This document shows, one piece after another, positions 7,565-15,042 of a stretch of 21,659 nucleotides of DNA. A program made the position numbers and the translations under genes. The DNA comes from an uncultured Collinsella sp. (GTDB lineage Bacteria; Actinomycetota; Coriobacteriia; Coriobacteriales; Coriobacteriaceae), in assembly GCA_900754745.1 (NCBI GenBank), contig CAAEEB010000056.1:1-21659 (forward strand), in the 5' to 3' direction. Each line of letters opens with the position of its first letter. The first letter of the stretch is position 1. The notes under the pieces were generated by a model. The model was not told where the DNA came from. It worked only from the letters and a program-made list of their open reading frames with translations, and did not search any database.

Positions 7565-8848
7565 ATGTCACTTGCAACTCAACAATCGCTCGAATCCCAT
7601 TACGTTATGCATACTTTTGGTCGCTCGCCGGTAGAGTTTGTCGAAGGCCACGGCATGAAGCTCATCGGTGACGATGGCCGTGAGTACCTCGACTTTCTTG
7701 CCGGCATCGGCGTGTGCAGCCTAGGTCATGGCGACCCGGCTGTGCTCTCGGCGCTCGAGGCGCAGACCAAAAAGCTCATGCATGTCTCCAATTACTTCTA
7801 CATCGAGCAGCGCGGACAGGTCGCGGCGCTGCTGTCCAAGCTTGCTAACGACGACGTAGATGGTGCGCGCGTGCTTGCCGATGCCATTGCCGCCGGCGAT
7901 GAGACCACGGCAGCTGCTCTTGGTGCCCCGGCTGCGGACGAGCAGGTTTGGGAGACCTTCTTTGCCAACTCTGGCGCCGAGGCCAACGAGGGCTCGATGA
8001 AGCTCGCGCGCCTGTACGCCAAGCGTGCCGGTAATGGCGGCAACACCATCGTGTGCATGCGCGGCGGCTTCCACGGCCGTACGCTCGAGACCATTGCCGC
8101 CACCATGCAGGATTGGCTGCAGGACAGCTTCCGCCCGCTGCCGGGTGGCTTTGTGGCCTGCACGCCCAACGATGTCGACGAACTGCGTTCGATCTTTAAG
8201 CAGCTGGGAAGCGAGGTCTGCGCCGTCATGCTCGAGCCGATTCAGGGCGAGAGCGGTGTGCACCCCATGACCGAGGAGTTTATGACGGCGGCGCGCGACT
8301 TGGCACACGAGGTGGGCGCCGTTCTTATCACCGACGAGGTCCAGTGTGGCATCTTCCGCTCCGGCAAGCCGTTTGCATTTCAGACCTATGGCGTGGAGCC
8401 CGACATTATGAGCCTTGCCAAGGGCATTGCCGATGGCGTGCCCATGGGTGCCGTGGTGGCAAAGAAGGAGATCGCCGACGTGTTTAAGCCGGGCGACCAC
8501 GGCTCGACCTTTGGCGGTAGCTGCTTGGCTGTCGCGGCGTGCGCCGCGACGCTCTCCGCGCTCGTGCGCGGCGATTATGCCGAGCATGCTGCCAAGGTGG
8601 GTGCTTATATGGAGGCAAAGCTCACCAAGCTGCCGCATGTGGTCGAGGTGCGCGGTCGCGGCTTAATGCTCGGCTGCGATCTGGATGACGCTGCGGGCGA
8701 TGCGCATGATATTGTTGCCCGCGCGCTGGCCGCCGGCGCCGTGATTAACGCTACTGGTGCCCACACGCTGCGTTTCCTGCCGCCGCTTGTCTGCAAGGAA
8801 GCCGATGTGGACAGCCTGATCGAGATTTTGTCGGACGTTTTGGCCTAA
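7565..8848 (+). CDS. argD: Acetylornithine aminotransferase
   Basis: A PLP-dependent class III aminotransferase of 427 residues that converts N-acetylglutamate semialdehyde to N-acetylornithine using glutamate. The motifs seen are FFANSGAEANEGSMKLAR, GGFHGRT, LEPIQGESGV, ITDEVQCGIFRSG and the PLP lysine Lys286 in SLAKGIADGVPMGAVV, followed by GSTFGGSCLA. Oddly, about 35 Ala/Asp/Glu-rich residues (roughly 94-129) sit between the SKL helix and the FFANSGAE motif, where most ArgD proteins have only a short connection. This explains the length above the usual ~400. The same fold serves succinyl-diaminopimelate or ornithine transaminases, but the operon context supports ArgD. GAAAGG precedes the ATG. 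Confidence 0.93.
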   Translation: MSLATQQSLESHYVMHTFGRSPVEFVEGHGMKLIGDDGREYLDFLAGIGVCSLGHGDPAVLSALEAQTKKLMHVSNYFYIEQRGQVAALLSKLANDDVDGARVLADAIAAGDETTAAALGAPAADEQVWETFFANSGAEANEGSMKLARLYAKRAGNGGNTIVCMRGGFHGRTLETIAATMQDWLQDSFRPLPGGFVACTPNDVDELRSIFKQLGSEVCAVMLEPIQGESGVHPMTEEFMTAARDLAHEVGAVLITDEVQCGIFRSGKPFAFQTYGVEPDIMSLAKGIADGVPMGAVVAKKEIADVFKPGDHGSTFGGSCLAVAACAATLSALVRGDYAEHAAKVGAYMEAKLTKLPHVVEVRGRGLMLGCDLDDAAGDAHDIVARALAAGAVINATGAHTLRFLPPLVCKEADVDSLIEILSDVLA

Positions 8849-8890
8849 CACAGCGCGATAACTCAATTTGGACCGGGTTCCTGGGATAGA

Positions 8891-9114
8891 CCGTGTGCAA
8901 AAAGTGGCAAATATGAGTACGGGCACTAACTTCGTAACATATAAATTAAGCGTTTTTAGATGAGTTGGGCCACATATGTCCAGTTTTGTAGTAACTAAAT
9001 TGGCTTAACTGGACTATCAGTCGTCGTTCTAATGTCGGATTTGCCTTTTATGACTTCGAAAACGCTGCTACCAAAAAGGTGGTAGTACTCATATTTGGCA
9101 TTTTTTGCACACGG
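8891..9114. repeat. 224-bp AT-rich element with 30-bp terminal inverted repeats
   Basis: The arm at 8891-8920 is the reverse complement of 9085-9114 at 28 of 30 positions; the arms begin CCGTGTGCAAAAA and end AAATATGAGTAC. Weaker similarity continues inward for about 18 bases. Inside are two shorter inverted pairs: GCGTTTT (8950-8956) with AAAACGC (9059-9065), and GTCCAGTT (8978-8985) with AACTGGAC (9007-9014). The interior is visibly AT-richer than its surroundings and holds no convincing gene. It may be a MITE-like element, two opposed copies of an intergenic repeat, or one long foldback transcript end. Confidence 0.65.
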
Positions 9115-9210
9115 GTATTCGCCAAAGGTCCATTTCGCCGCCCGCTTTCGCTTCGGGCCTGCGGCCCTCGCGTGCTGCGCTGGAAAACGCTTGCGCGTTT
9201 CCTCAGCTCC

Positions 9211-9243
9211 GCACCCTGGCGGGTTCGAATCCCTCTGCACGGG
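9211..9243 (+). other. tRNA T-arm-like fragment (possible tRNA remnant)
   Basis: GGGTTCGAATCCC at 9221-9233 is a typical T-loop with part of its stem. Upstream, however, there is no recognisable D-arm, anticodon arm or matching acceptor strand, and no CCA follows. The 5' side instead holds short GC-rich palindromes: GCCCG/CGGGC near 9140-9158, GGGCC/GGCCC at 9155-9167, and GGAAA/TTTCC near 9182-9202. I read it as a degenerate tRNA 3' piece or chance similarity, not a functional tRNA. Confidence 0.3.
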
Positions 9244-9254
9244 GCCCAAAAAGG

Positions 9255-9280
9255 AAAGGCCCCCATCGCTGGGAGCCTTT
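9255..9280 (-). terminator. Bidirectional intrinsic terminator after tRNA-Val
   Basis: AAAGGC (9255-9260) pairs with GCCTTT (9275-9280) and CCC (9262-9264) with GGG (9271-9273), with one mismatch and a six-base loop. Read on the minus strand it follows the tRNA-Val CCA end by about ten bases and continues into CCTTTTT. On the plus strand it is followed by TTTTC. It can serve both converging transcripts. Confidence 0.65.
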
Positions 9281-9289
9281 TCAATCAAG

Positions 9290-9365
9290 TGGTGGGCGAT
9301 GAGGGATTCGAACCCCCAGCCTTGTGCGTGTAAAGCACCTGCGCTAACCGTTGCGCCAATCGCCC
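9290..9365 (-). tRNA. tRNA-Val (anticodon UAC)
   Basis: The minus strand folds into a complete 76-base cloverleaf. The acceptor GGGCGAT pairs with ATCGCCC, the D-stem is GCGC/GCGC, and the anticodon loop TTTACAC gives UAC. The T-arm is GGGGG-TTCGAAT-CCCTC, and an encoded ACCA end follows. The first pair of the anticodon stem is a G-A mismatch; the rest pair normally. It lies 57 bases downstream of the asparagine synthase gene on the same strand and is followed by a terminator. Confidence 0.93.
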
Positions 9366-9375
9366 GCAGGGATTG

Positions 9376-9402
9376 AGTATAGCGGAAACCCCGTGCTGTT
9401 CA
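9376..9402 (-). promoter_or_regulatory. Promoter of tRNA-Val
   Basis: On the minus strand TATACT (9376-9381) is a near-consensus -10. TGAACA (9397-9402) lies 15 bases upstream as a possible -35, or GTGAAC at 16. The predicted start falls a few bases before the mature tRNA 5' end at 9365. Confidence 0.5.
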
Positions 9403-9422
9403 CCGCTAATTCATAACGAAAC

Positions 9423-11291
9423 TTACGCGGCGACTTCGGCGCCCTTGTCCTCGTCGATAAAGAAGCGCTTGTACCAGATGAGGAACGTCAGCGTGGTATA
9501 GATCTTGCGCTGGTTGAGCGCGCGACCCTCAAAGTGATCGTCAAGCAGTTTCATGAGCGCATCGGTGTCAAAGAAATCGGCAGCCCACGGTGCGGTGAAG
9601 TATTCCTTTACGTAGTCGTAGTACTTTTGCTCACGCAGCCAGAACTTGACCGGTACGGGGAAGCCCACCTTCTTGCGCGTTGCCCACTCGTCGGGCAGCG
9701 TGCGGTTGGCAGCGTGACGCAGAACGAGCTTGCAGCCTTCTTCGTTAACACGGTAGTTGGCGGGAATGTGCTCGGCAAACTCCATGACCTTTTTGTCCAG
9801 GAACGGGACGCGAAGCTCCAGAGAATGCGCCATGCACATCTTGTCTGCCTTGAGCAGGATGTCGCCCGGCAGCCACATGTTCATATCCAGATACTGTTTC
9901 TTGGAAAGCTCGCAGCAGTTGGGAACCTGCTTGTAGTACTCGGCGCACATCTCGGCGGCGTTCTTGCCAGTGTCATAAGCGGGCTTGAGCACCTCGTCGA
10001 CCTCGGAGGGATCGAACACCTTTGCCTGACCCACATACCAGCGCTCGGGAACCTCGGCGCATTTCGTCAGGAAGTTGTGGCCCTTAAAGTAGGGGAGATG
10101 CTGAACGAGTGAGCCCAGGGCGCGACGTACGCCGAGCGGCACGTGCTTCTTAAAGGAGCGCATCTCGGGGGTGTCCTCGTACCACTCATAGCCGGCAAAC
10201 AGCTCGTCGGCACCCTCGCCCGAAAGGACGACGGTGACCTCCTCGGAAGCCATCTGCGCCAGATAGTACAGCGGCACGCTGGACAGGTTCGATTGCGGCT
10301 CGTCCATGTGGTACTGGATATCGGGCAGTGCATCGAAGAACTCGTCGGCGGTAATCATCTTGCGCACGTTCTTAATGCCCAGCTTGTCGGAAAGCTCGGC
10401 AGCGTAGTTGGTCTCGTTGAAGTTCTTGTAATCAAAGCCGACAGAATACGTGGTGTCAGGCATGAGACAGGCGGCAATGTAGCTGGAGTCCACGCCGCCA
10501 GAAAGGAACGAGCCCACCTTAACATCGGCGATTCGGTGTGCAGCGACGCTTTCGTGCACGACCTTGTCGCACTCGTCCACGTACTCCTCGAAGGTCTTGG
10601 AGTTGTCGTCGGTGAAGTCACAGCTCCAGTAACGCTTGATGTCCATGGTGTTGGTCGTCAGGTCATACGTAAAGCAATGCGCCGGGGCAAGCTTGAACAC
10701 GCCCTTAAAGAAGGTCTCCTCCGTGGCGGGGAATTGCAGCGTCAGGTAGGGGCGCAGCGCGTCGTGGTTGACGGCCTTCTCAAACTTGGGATGGTCCAGG
10801 AAGCTCTTGATCTCGGAGCCAAACAGCAGCGAGCCATCGGATGCCTGGTAGTAATAGAACGGCTTGATACCAAAGATGTCACGAGCGCCAAAGAGTTTGT
10901 TCTTGTTCTGGTCGTGAATCACGAACGCGTACATGCCGCGTAGGCGGTTGACCAGGTCCTCGCCCCACTCCTCGTAACCGTGTACCAGGACCTCGGTATC
11001 GGCGTTGCAGTGGAAGGCGTAGCCGGCTGCCTCCAGCTCGGCGCGAAGCTCCTGGAAGTTGTAGATCTCTCCGTTGAAGACAATCGTGACCTTGCCGTCG
11101 TCGCTCGACATGGGCTGAGCTCCAGCTTCGGAAAGATCGAGAATCGAAAGACGACGGAAGCCAAGGGCAACGTTGTCGACGATATGCTGGCCGCCCATAT
11201 CGGGACCACGGTGGATGATGCGATTCATCATGGCCGTGAGAACCAGCTCACTCTGTTCATCTGTACCGGTAAAACCGACAAAACCGCACAT
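9423..11291 (-). CDS. asnB: Asparagine synthase (glutamine-hydrolysing) family amidotransferase
   Basis: A 622-residue class II glutamine amidotransferase fused to an ATP-pyrophosphatase synthetase domain. The start is fixed at 11291 because the glutaminase nucleophile must be Cys2 (MCGFVGF), with an AAAGGA ribosome binding site in front. A longer in-frame opening further upstream would bury the Cys. The N-terminal half shows HRGPDMGGQ, LGFRRLSILDLS, FNGEIYN and NADTEVLVHGYEEWG. The synthetase P-loop SFLSGGVDSSYIA is near residue 260, with GEGADELFAGYEWY, and MAHSLELRVPFLDKKVMEFA further on. The default role is Asp to Asn with Gln as ammonia donor. However, LtsA/AsnB1/AsnH-type homologues amidate peptidoglycan side chains, and this gene is divergent from a Mur ligase, so that alternative is open. 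Confidence 0.9.
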   Translation of the reverse strand: MCGFVGFTGTDEQSELVLTAMMNRIIHRGPDMGGQHIVDNVALGFRRLSILDLSEAGAQPMSSDDGKVTIVFNGEIYNFQELRAELEAAGYAFHCNADTEVLVHGYEEWGEDLVNRLRGMYAFVIHDQNKNKLFGARDIFGIKPFYYYQASDGSLLFGSEIKSFLDHPKFEKAVNHDALRPYLTLQFPATEETFFKGVFKLAPAHCFTYDLTTNTMDIKRYWSCDFTDDNSKTFEEYVDECDKVVHESVAAHRIADVKVGSFLSGGVDSSYIAACLMPDTTYSVGFDYKNFNETNYAAELSDKLGIKNVRKMITADEFFDALPDIQYHMDEPQSNLSSVPLYYLAQMASEEVTVVLSGEGADELFAGYEWYEDTPEMRSFKKHVPLGVRRALGSLVQHLPYFKGHNFLTKCAEVPERWYVGQAKVFDPSEVDEVLKPAYDTGKNAAEMCAEYYKQVPNCCELSKKQYLDMNMWLPGDILLKADKMCMAHSLELRVPFLDKKVMEFAEHIPANYRVNEEGCKLVLRHAANRTLPDEWATRKKVGFPVPVKFWLREQKYYDYVKEYFTAPWAADFFDTDALMKLLDDHFEGRALNQRKIYTTLTFLIWYKRFFIDEDKGAEVAA

Positions 11292-11295
11292 GCAA

Positions 11296-11344
11296 GATCC
11301 TTTCTGCTGACGGCTCAGGTGTACTGCCGCAAGGATCGCGGCAG
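11296..11344 (-). promoter_or_regulatory. asnB leader hairpin whose loop is complementary to the Shine-Dalgarno
   Basis: On the minus strand CTGCCGC and GCGGCAG form a perfect 7-bp stem (11324-11344). Its seven-base loop is GATCCTT (11331-11337). That loop is the exact complement of AAGGATC at 11296-11302, the ribosome binding site of asnB. Loop-to-SD pairing could mask translation initiation. This requires transcription to start upstream of 11344, which I could not establish. Confidence 0.4.
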
Positions 11345-11490
11345 CTGATGTCAAATAATCTTTACTATCATGCCAATCTTTTGTTTCGTGATAGGGCATA
11401 AGCGCCGAGCGAACCGAAAAAACCACGGCGTGACTCGTCCGGGCTTCCGGTAGCGGTTCCAAGATTTAGCAATCTGTGCCCGATACAAGA

Positions 11491-11521
11491 TTGGGCGGCA
11501 TATTACGATGGCTGCTAGTAT
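11491..11521 (+). promoter_or_regulatory. Candidate promoter of the murE unit
   Basis: TTGGGC (11491-11496) and TAGTAT (11516-11521) are 19 bases apart, and the -10 is preceded by TGC as in extended -10 promoters. The predicted start, near 11528, lies downstream of the in-frame ATG at 11508, which supports using the ATG at 11592 as the translation start. Confidence 0.4.
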
Positions 11522-11591
11522 TGAAAGGGTTTTGTTGAATCGGTTTGGTCTCGAGGCAATTGAGGCTGGGCTTAGCGAGAGAGGTCTTTGT

Positions 11592-13109
11592 ATGTCGAGT
11601 CCGACACAAGAGAAGCTAACTCTGATGCGCTATATAGAGTTGCTCGAGGAAGATGACCTTGTTGTTTCCAGACCGAGCGCTTCGTGCGACCAGCGCATTG
11701 AGTTTGCGACTGACGACTCGCGCCAGGTGCGTCCGGGCACGTTGTTTGTCTGCAAGGGCCGCGCGTTTAAGCGCGAGTACTTGCTTTCGGCAATCGCCGA
11801 TGGCGCCGTGGCCTACGTTTCCGAGGTCGATTACGATGTTGATCTTCCCGCGGTGATTGTGAGTGATATTCGTCGCACGCTCGCCGTGGTGGCAGATGCC
11901 TTTTATGGGCACCCGTCGGGTAGGGTGAAGGTCTGCGCCTTTACAGGTACCAAGGGCAAGTCGACCTGTAGCTTTTATCTGCGCGGCATTCTCGCCAACG
12001 AGGCCAAGCTTACGGGCTGTCATCGACCCGCTCTTAATACGGGCATTGAGTTCGACGACGGCATCGAGACGGGTCCTTCCAAGCTGACGACTCCCGAATC
12101 CTTTCTGCTGCAGTCTCGCATCGCACATGCTGCGGAGGCGGGTGCCCCGTGGCTGGTTATGGAGGCATCGAGCCAGGGCCTCAAATACGAGCGCACGGGC
12201 AAGATCGCCTTTGAAGTCGGCGCCTTTACCAATATCGGCGAGGATCACATTTCGCCGATTGAGCATCCGACGCTCGAGGATTACTTTGCCAGCAAGCTCA
12301 AAATTTTCTCGCAGAGCCGTTTTGCCGTGGTCAATCTCGATATGGATAAGGTCGATCGTGTGCTCGAGGCGGCATCTCGTTGCGAACGTACGGTGACGTT
12401 CTCCCTGACCGACGAGCGTGCCGACGTGCTTGCGCTGGCGATTCGCAATGGTGACTGCGGCGTGGTGGCAACGGTGCGCACGCCCCGCTTTACGCGCGAC
12501 ATGGTGATTCCCACGCCGGTTAAGTTCAATGTGTCCAACGCGCTTGCCGCTATTGCCTGCGCCGAGGCCCTGGGCATTTCCGAAGAGGGTATCGTCCACG
12601 GCTTTGAGGGCGTCTTCGTTCCCGGCCGTATGGAGCTCTATCCGTCCGTATCGGGCAAAATCTTGGGTATCGTCGATTTTGCACATAACGGCATGAGCCT
12701 CGAGACGCTCCTGCGTGACTTGCGCGAGAACTATCCCGAGCGCGAGCTGGCGGTTGTATTTGGCGCTACGGGTGGTAAGGGTGTCGATCGACGCACCACA
12801 ATGGGTATCGCCGCTGGCAAGTATGCCGACCGAATCGTGATTACCGAGGATGACCCCGGCCCCGAGGATGTCGAGGATATTTGCGCCGAGATCGCGCGCA
12901 ACGTTCAGGCGCAGGGAAATGATAACTGGCAAATCGTGACTGATCGCGTTGCCGCTATCGAGACTGCCGTGCGTGAGACCGTCCGTCCTGCCGTGGTCAT
13001 CGTGACCGGTAAGGGCGAGGAAGAGCGTATGCTGCGCAAGAACGGACCCGAGCCTTGTGAGCGCGATGGTTCGATTCTCAAGCGCACCCTTGCGGCGTAC
13101 GACGCCTAA
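11592..13109 (+). CDS. murE: MurE-type UDP-MurNAc-tripeptide synthetase (probably not diaminopimelate-specific)
   Basis: A 505-residue Mur ligase that would add the third residue to UDP-MurNAc-L-Ala-D-Glu in the cytoplasm. The N-terminal domain has DDSRQVRPGTLFVCKGRAFKRE, typical of MurE. The ATP loop is GTKGKST (119-125) in place of the usual GTNGKTT. The central block MEASSQGLKYERTGKIAF and the DHISPIEHPTLEDYFASKLKIF segment, with the expected carbamylated lysine, follow. SSQGL replaces the common SSHAL. Where diaminopimelate ligases have DNPR, this protein has DDPG (420-423), which argues against diaminopimelate and leaves Lys or Orn. The start at 11592 is preferred over 11508 because GAGAGAGG sits seven bases upstream. 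It heads a run of same-strand genes. A divergent paralogue role is possible. Confidence 0.8.
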   Translation: MSSPTQEKLTLMRYIELLEEDDLVVSRPSASCDQRIEFATDDSRQVRPGTLFVCKGRAFKREYLLSAIADGAVAYVSEVDYDVDLPAVIVSDIRRTLAVVADAFYGHPSGRVKVCAFTGTKGKSTCSFYLRGILANEAKLTGCHRPALNTGIEFDDGIETGPSKLTTPESFLLQSRIAHAAEAGAPWLVMEASSQGLKYERTGKIAFEVGAFTNIGEDHISPIEHPTLEDYFASKLKIFSQSRFAVVNLDMDKVDRVLEAASRCERTVTFSLTDERADVLALAIRNGDCGVVATVRTPRFTRDMVIPTPVKFNVSNALAAIACAEALGISEEGIVHGFEGVFVPGRMELYPSVSGKILGIVDFAHNGMSLETLLRDLRENYPERELAVVFGATGGKGVDRRTTMGIAAGKYADRIVITEDDPGPEDVEDICAEIARNVQAQGNDNWQIVTDRVAAIETAVRETVRPAVVIVTGKGEEERMLRKNGPEPCERDGSILKRTLAAYDA

Positions 13110-13142
13110 GACCAGAAGCCCCTTCTACGTAATGGAGTGACC

Positions 13143-14054
13143 ATGTCCCACAATACCCTGCCGACCGTCGCTGAGCTTTCGGGCGAGATGCGCGAGCGCT
13201 TGGCCAAGGTCAAGTACGTTTTTACCGACCTGGATGCCACGATGCTCGCACCCGGCTCGTGCGTGCTGCGCGACAACGACGGCAACCCCTCGACCAAACT
13301 CGTCGAGGCCGTCGTGGCGCTCGCTCGCGCTGGTATTCAGGTGGTTCCCACCTCGGGCCGCAACCGTACCATGATCCACGAGGACGCGCGCGTGCTCGGC
13401 CTCAACTCCTACATCGGCGAGATGGGCGGCCTGGTCATGTACGACCTCAAAGCCAACGATTGGGAGTATCTGACCGGCGACATGCCCTACGACCCCTCTT
13501 GCGGCCTCACGCCGCACCAGGTGATCGAGCAGACCGGCGTGTGCGAGAAGATTCTTGCCCGCTGGCCGCACAAGATCGAGTACCACAACGACATGTCGAC
13601 CGGCTACAAGTACCGTGAGGTCACCGTCGGCATGCGCGGCGATGTGCCCGACGATGAGGTCCAGGCCATCCTGGACGAGGCCGGCTGCGGTCTGATCTGG
13701 GCTTGCAACGGTCACCTGACTCACCTGTCCAAGCCGACGACGCTCGAGCTCGATCGCGTCGAGGACGGTCGCGCATTCAACATCAACCCCGCGGGCCTCA
13801 ACAAAGGCGTCGCCATTGCGCGCTTCTGCGAGCACCTGGGGATCGAGCGCGAGGAGACGTTGGCGCTCGGCGACTCCGAGTCCGACTTCTACATGGCCGA
13901 TCATGTGGGCACGTTCTGCCTGGTCGAGAATGGCCTGACGAGTGCCGGCGCGCCCGAGTTCCTGGCTGCGTGCGAGAACGCTTTCGTTACGCGTGGCAAA
14001 ATTGTCGACGGTTGGGCGGCGACGGCAGAGCTGCTGGTCGCGGCGCGTTCGTAG
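13143..14054 (+). CDS. HAD superfamily phosphatase (Cof/HAD-IIB-like)
   Basis: A 303-residue protein with all four HAD motifs: I is VFTDLDATML, with Asp29 as likely nucleophile and Asp31 as acid/base; II is VPTSGRNR; III is the lysine in NPAGLNKGVAIARF; IV is LALGDSESDFYMAD near residue 242. The cap between motifs II and III is of the C2 type found in sugar-phosphate and related phosphatases. Motif I has DATM rather than the usual DGT. The ATG at 13143 is chosen over a GTG at 13137, since GGAG at 13134-13137 overlaps that GTG and is well placed for the ATG. It lies 33 bases after murE and 49 before murI, so it is probably co-transcribed. The substrate is unknown; a cell-wall or nucleotide-sugar phosphate is a guess from context. 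Confidence 0.8.
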   Translation: MSHNTLPTVAELSGEMRERLAKVKYVFTDLDATMLAPGSCVLRDNDGNPSTKLVEAVVALARAGIQVVPTSGRNRTMIHEDARVLGLNSYIGEMGGLVMYDLKANDWEYLTGDMPYDPSCGLTPHQVIEQTGVCEKILARWPHKIEYHNDMSTGYKYREVTVGMRGDVPDDEVQAILDEAGCGLIWACNGHLTHLSKPTTLELDRVEDGRAFNINPAGLNKGVAIARFCEHLGIEREETLALGDSESDFYMADHVGTFCLVENGLTSAGAPEFLAACENAFVTRGKIVDGWAATAELLVAARS

Positions 14055-14103
14055 CGCGCCCGCCGCACTTGGACATGTCTTTTCGAGAGAGACTGGTGAG
14101 GTA

Positions 14104-14988
14104 ATGTCCGATATCGAGAATCCGGCAGGCGACACGCGCCCGATTGGCGTGTTCGATTCTGGTTTGGGCGGTCTGACGGTTGCGCGCGCCATCGCGACGG
14201 CGCTGCCGCACGAGTCCGTCTACTACTTTGGCGACACCAAGCGCTGCCCCTACGGCACCCGTACCGAGGATGAGGTGCGCTCGTTTGCGTTGCAGGCGGG
14301 TCGTTGGCTTTCGAAGCACGACGTCAAGATTATGGTCATCGCCTGCAACACGGCGACCGCTGCGGCCTTGCGTCTGGCCCAGCAGGTGCTCGACGTTCCC
14401 GTGATCGGTGTGATCGCGCCGGGTGCCCGTGCGGCAATCAACAGCACGCGTACGCGTCGCGTGGGCGTGCTCGCCACCAACCTCACTATTCGCTCGGGCG
14501 CCTACACGCGCGCCATTCAGGACCTGGATGCCGGCGTCGATGTATACGGCTGTCCTGCCTCGAGCTTTGTCGAGGTTGTCGAACACGAGCTCGCCTCGGG
14601 TGCACATCTGCAGGAACAGTGGCTTGAGAACGAGGATATCTTCGATACGCCTGCCGTGCGTGCGCTGGTGGGTGCCACGGTTGAGCCGCTGCGCGACCAC
14701 GGTATCGACACCGTGGTGCTCGGCTGTACGCATTTCCCGCTGTTGGTGGGACCTATCCGCCATGCGCTGGGGCCTGGAGTGCGTGTCGTGAGTTCCGCCG
14801 AGGAGACCACACGCGAGCTGACCGATATCCTCACGCGCCGCGAGCAGCTGGCGGGCGACGCCGCCGAGCCGCAGCATCGTTTTGCCACGACGGCCGATAA
14901 CATTGCCGAGTTTGCGGTGGCGGGCAGCTTTATCTTTGGTCAGCCGCTCAAGAGCATCGAACATATCGATATCGATGAGCTGAAATAG
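14104..14988 (+). CDS. murI: Glutamate racemase
   Basis: A cofactor-independent racemase of 294 residues that makes D-glutamate for peptidoglycan. The two-cysteine catalytic pair is Cys81 in IACNTATAAAL and Cys208 in VLGCTHFPLL. The N-terminal GVFDSGLGGLTVARAI and the GDTKRCPYGTR block are diagnostic. The reading frame is open further upstream, but ATG 14104 is right for the family and has GGTGAGG immediately before it. The placement with murE suggests a precursor-synthesis group. Confidence 0.95.
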   Translation: MSDIENPAGDTRPIGVFDSGLGGLTVARAIATALPHESVYYFGDTKRCPYGTRTEDEVRSFALQAGRWLSKHDVKIMVIACNTATAAALRLAQQVLDVPVIGVIAPGARAAINSTRTRRVGVLATNLTIRSGAYTRAIQDLDAGVDVYGCPASSFVEVVEHELASGAHLQEQWLENEDIFDTPAVRALVGATVEPLRDHGIDTVVLGCTHFPLLVGPIRHALGPGVRVVSSAEETTRELTDILTRREQLAGDAAEPQHRFATTADNIAEFAVAGSFIFGQPLKSIEHIDIDELK

Positions 14989-15042
14989 ATGTGAGGCAGC
15001 CGCCAAAGCCTTCGCCACATATTTTGCCGAAAGGATATTTCT

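Noticed and set aside
9079..9376. Short plus-strand frames with peptides such as RDSNPQPC
   Set aside because: Peptides of this sort arise from translating the T-arm of a tRNA. The region is explained by tRNA-Val and the T-arm-like fragment.
11508..11591. Upstream ATG at 11508 as the murE start
   Set aside because: It has a poor ribosome binding site, lies before the predicted transcription start, and its extra 28 residues do not fit the MurE N-terminus.
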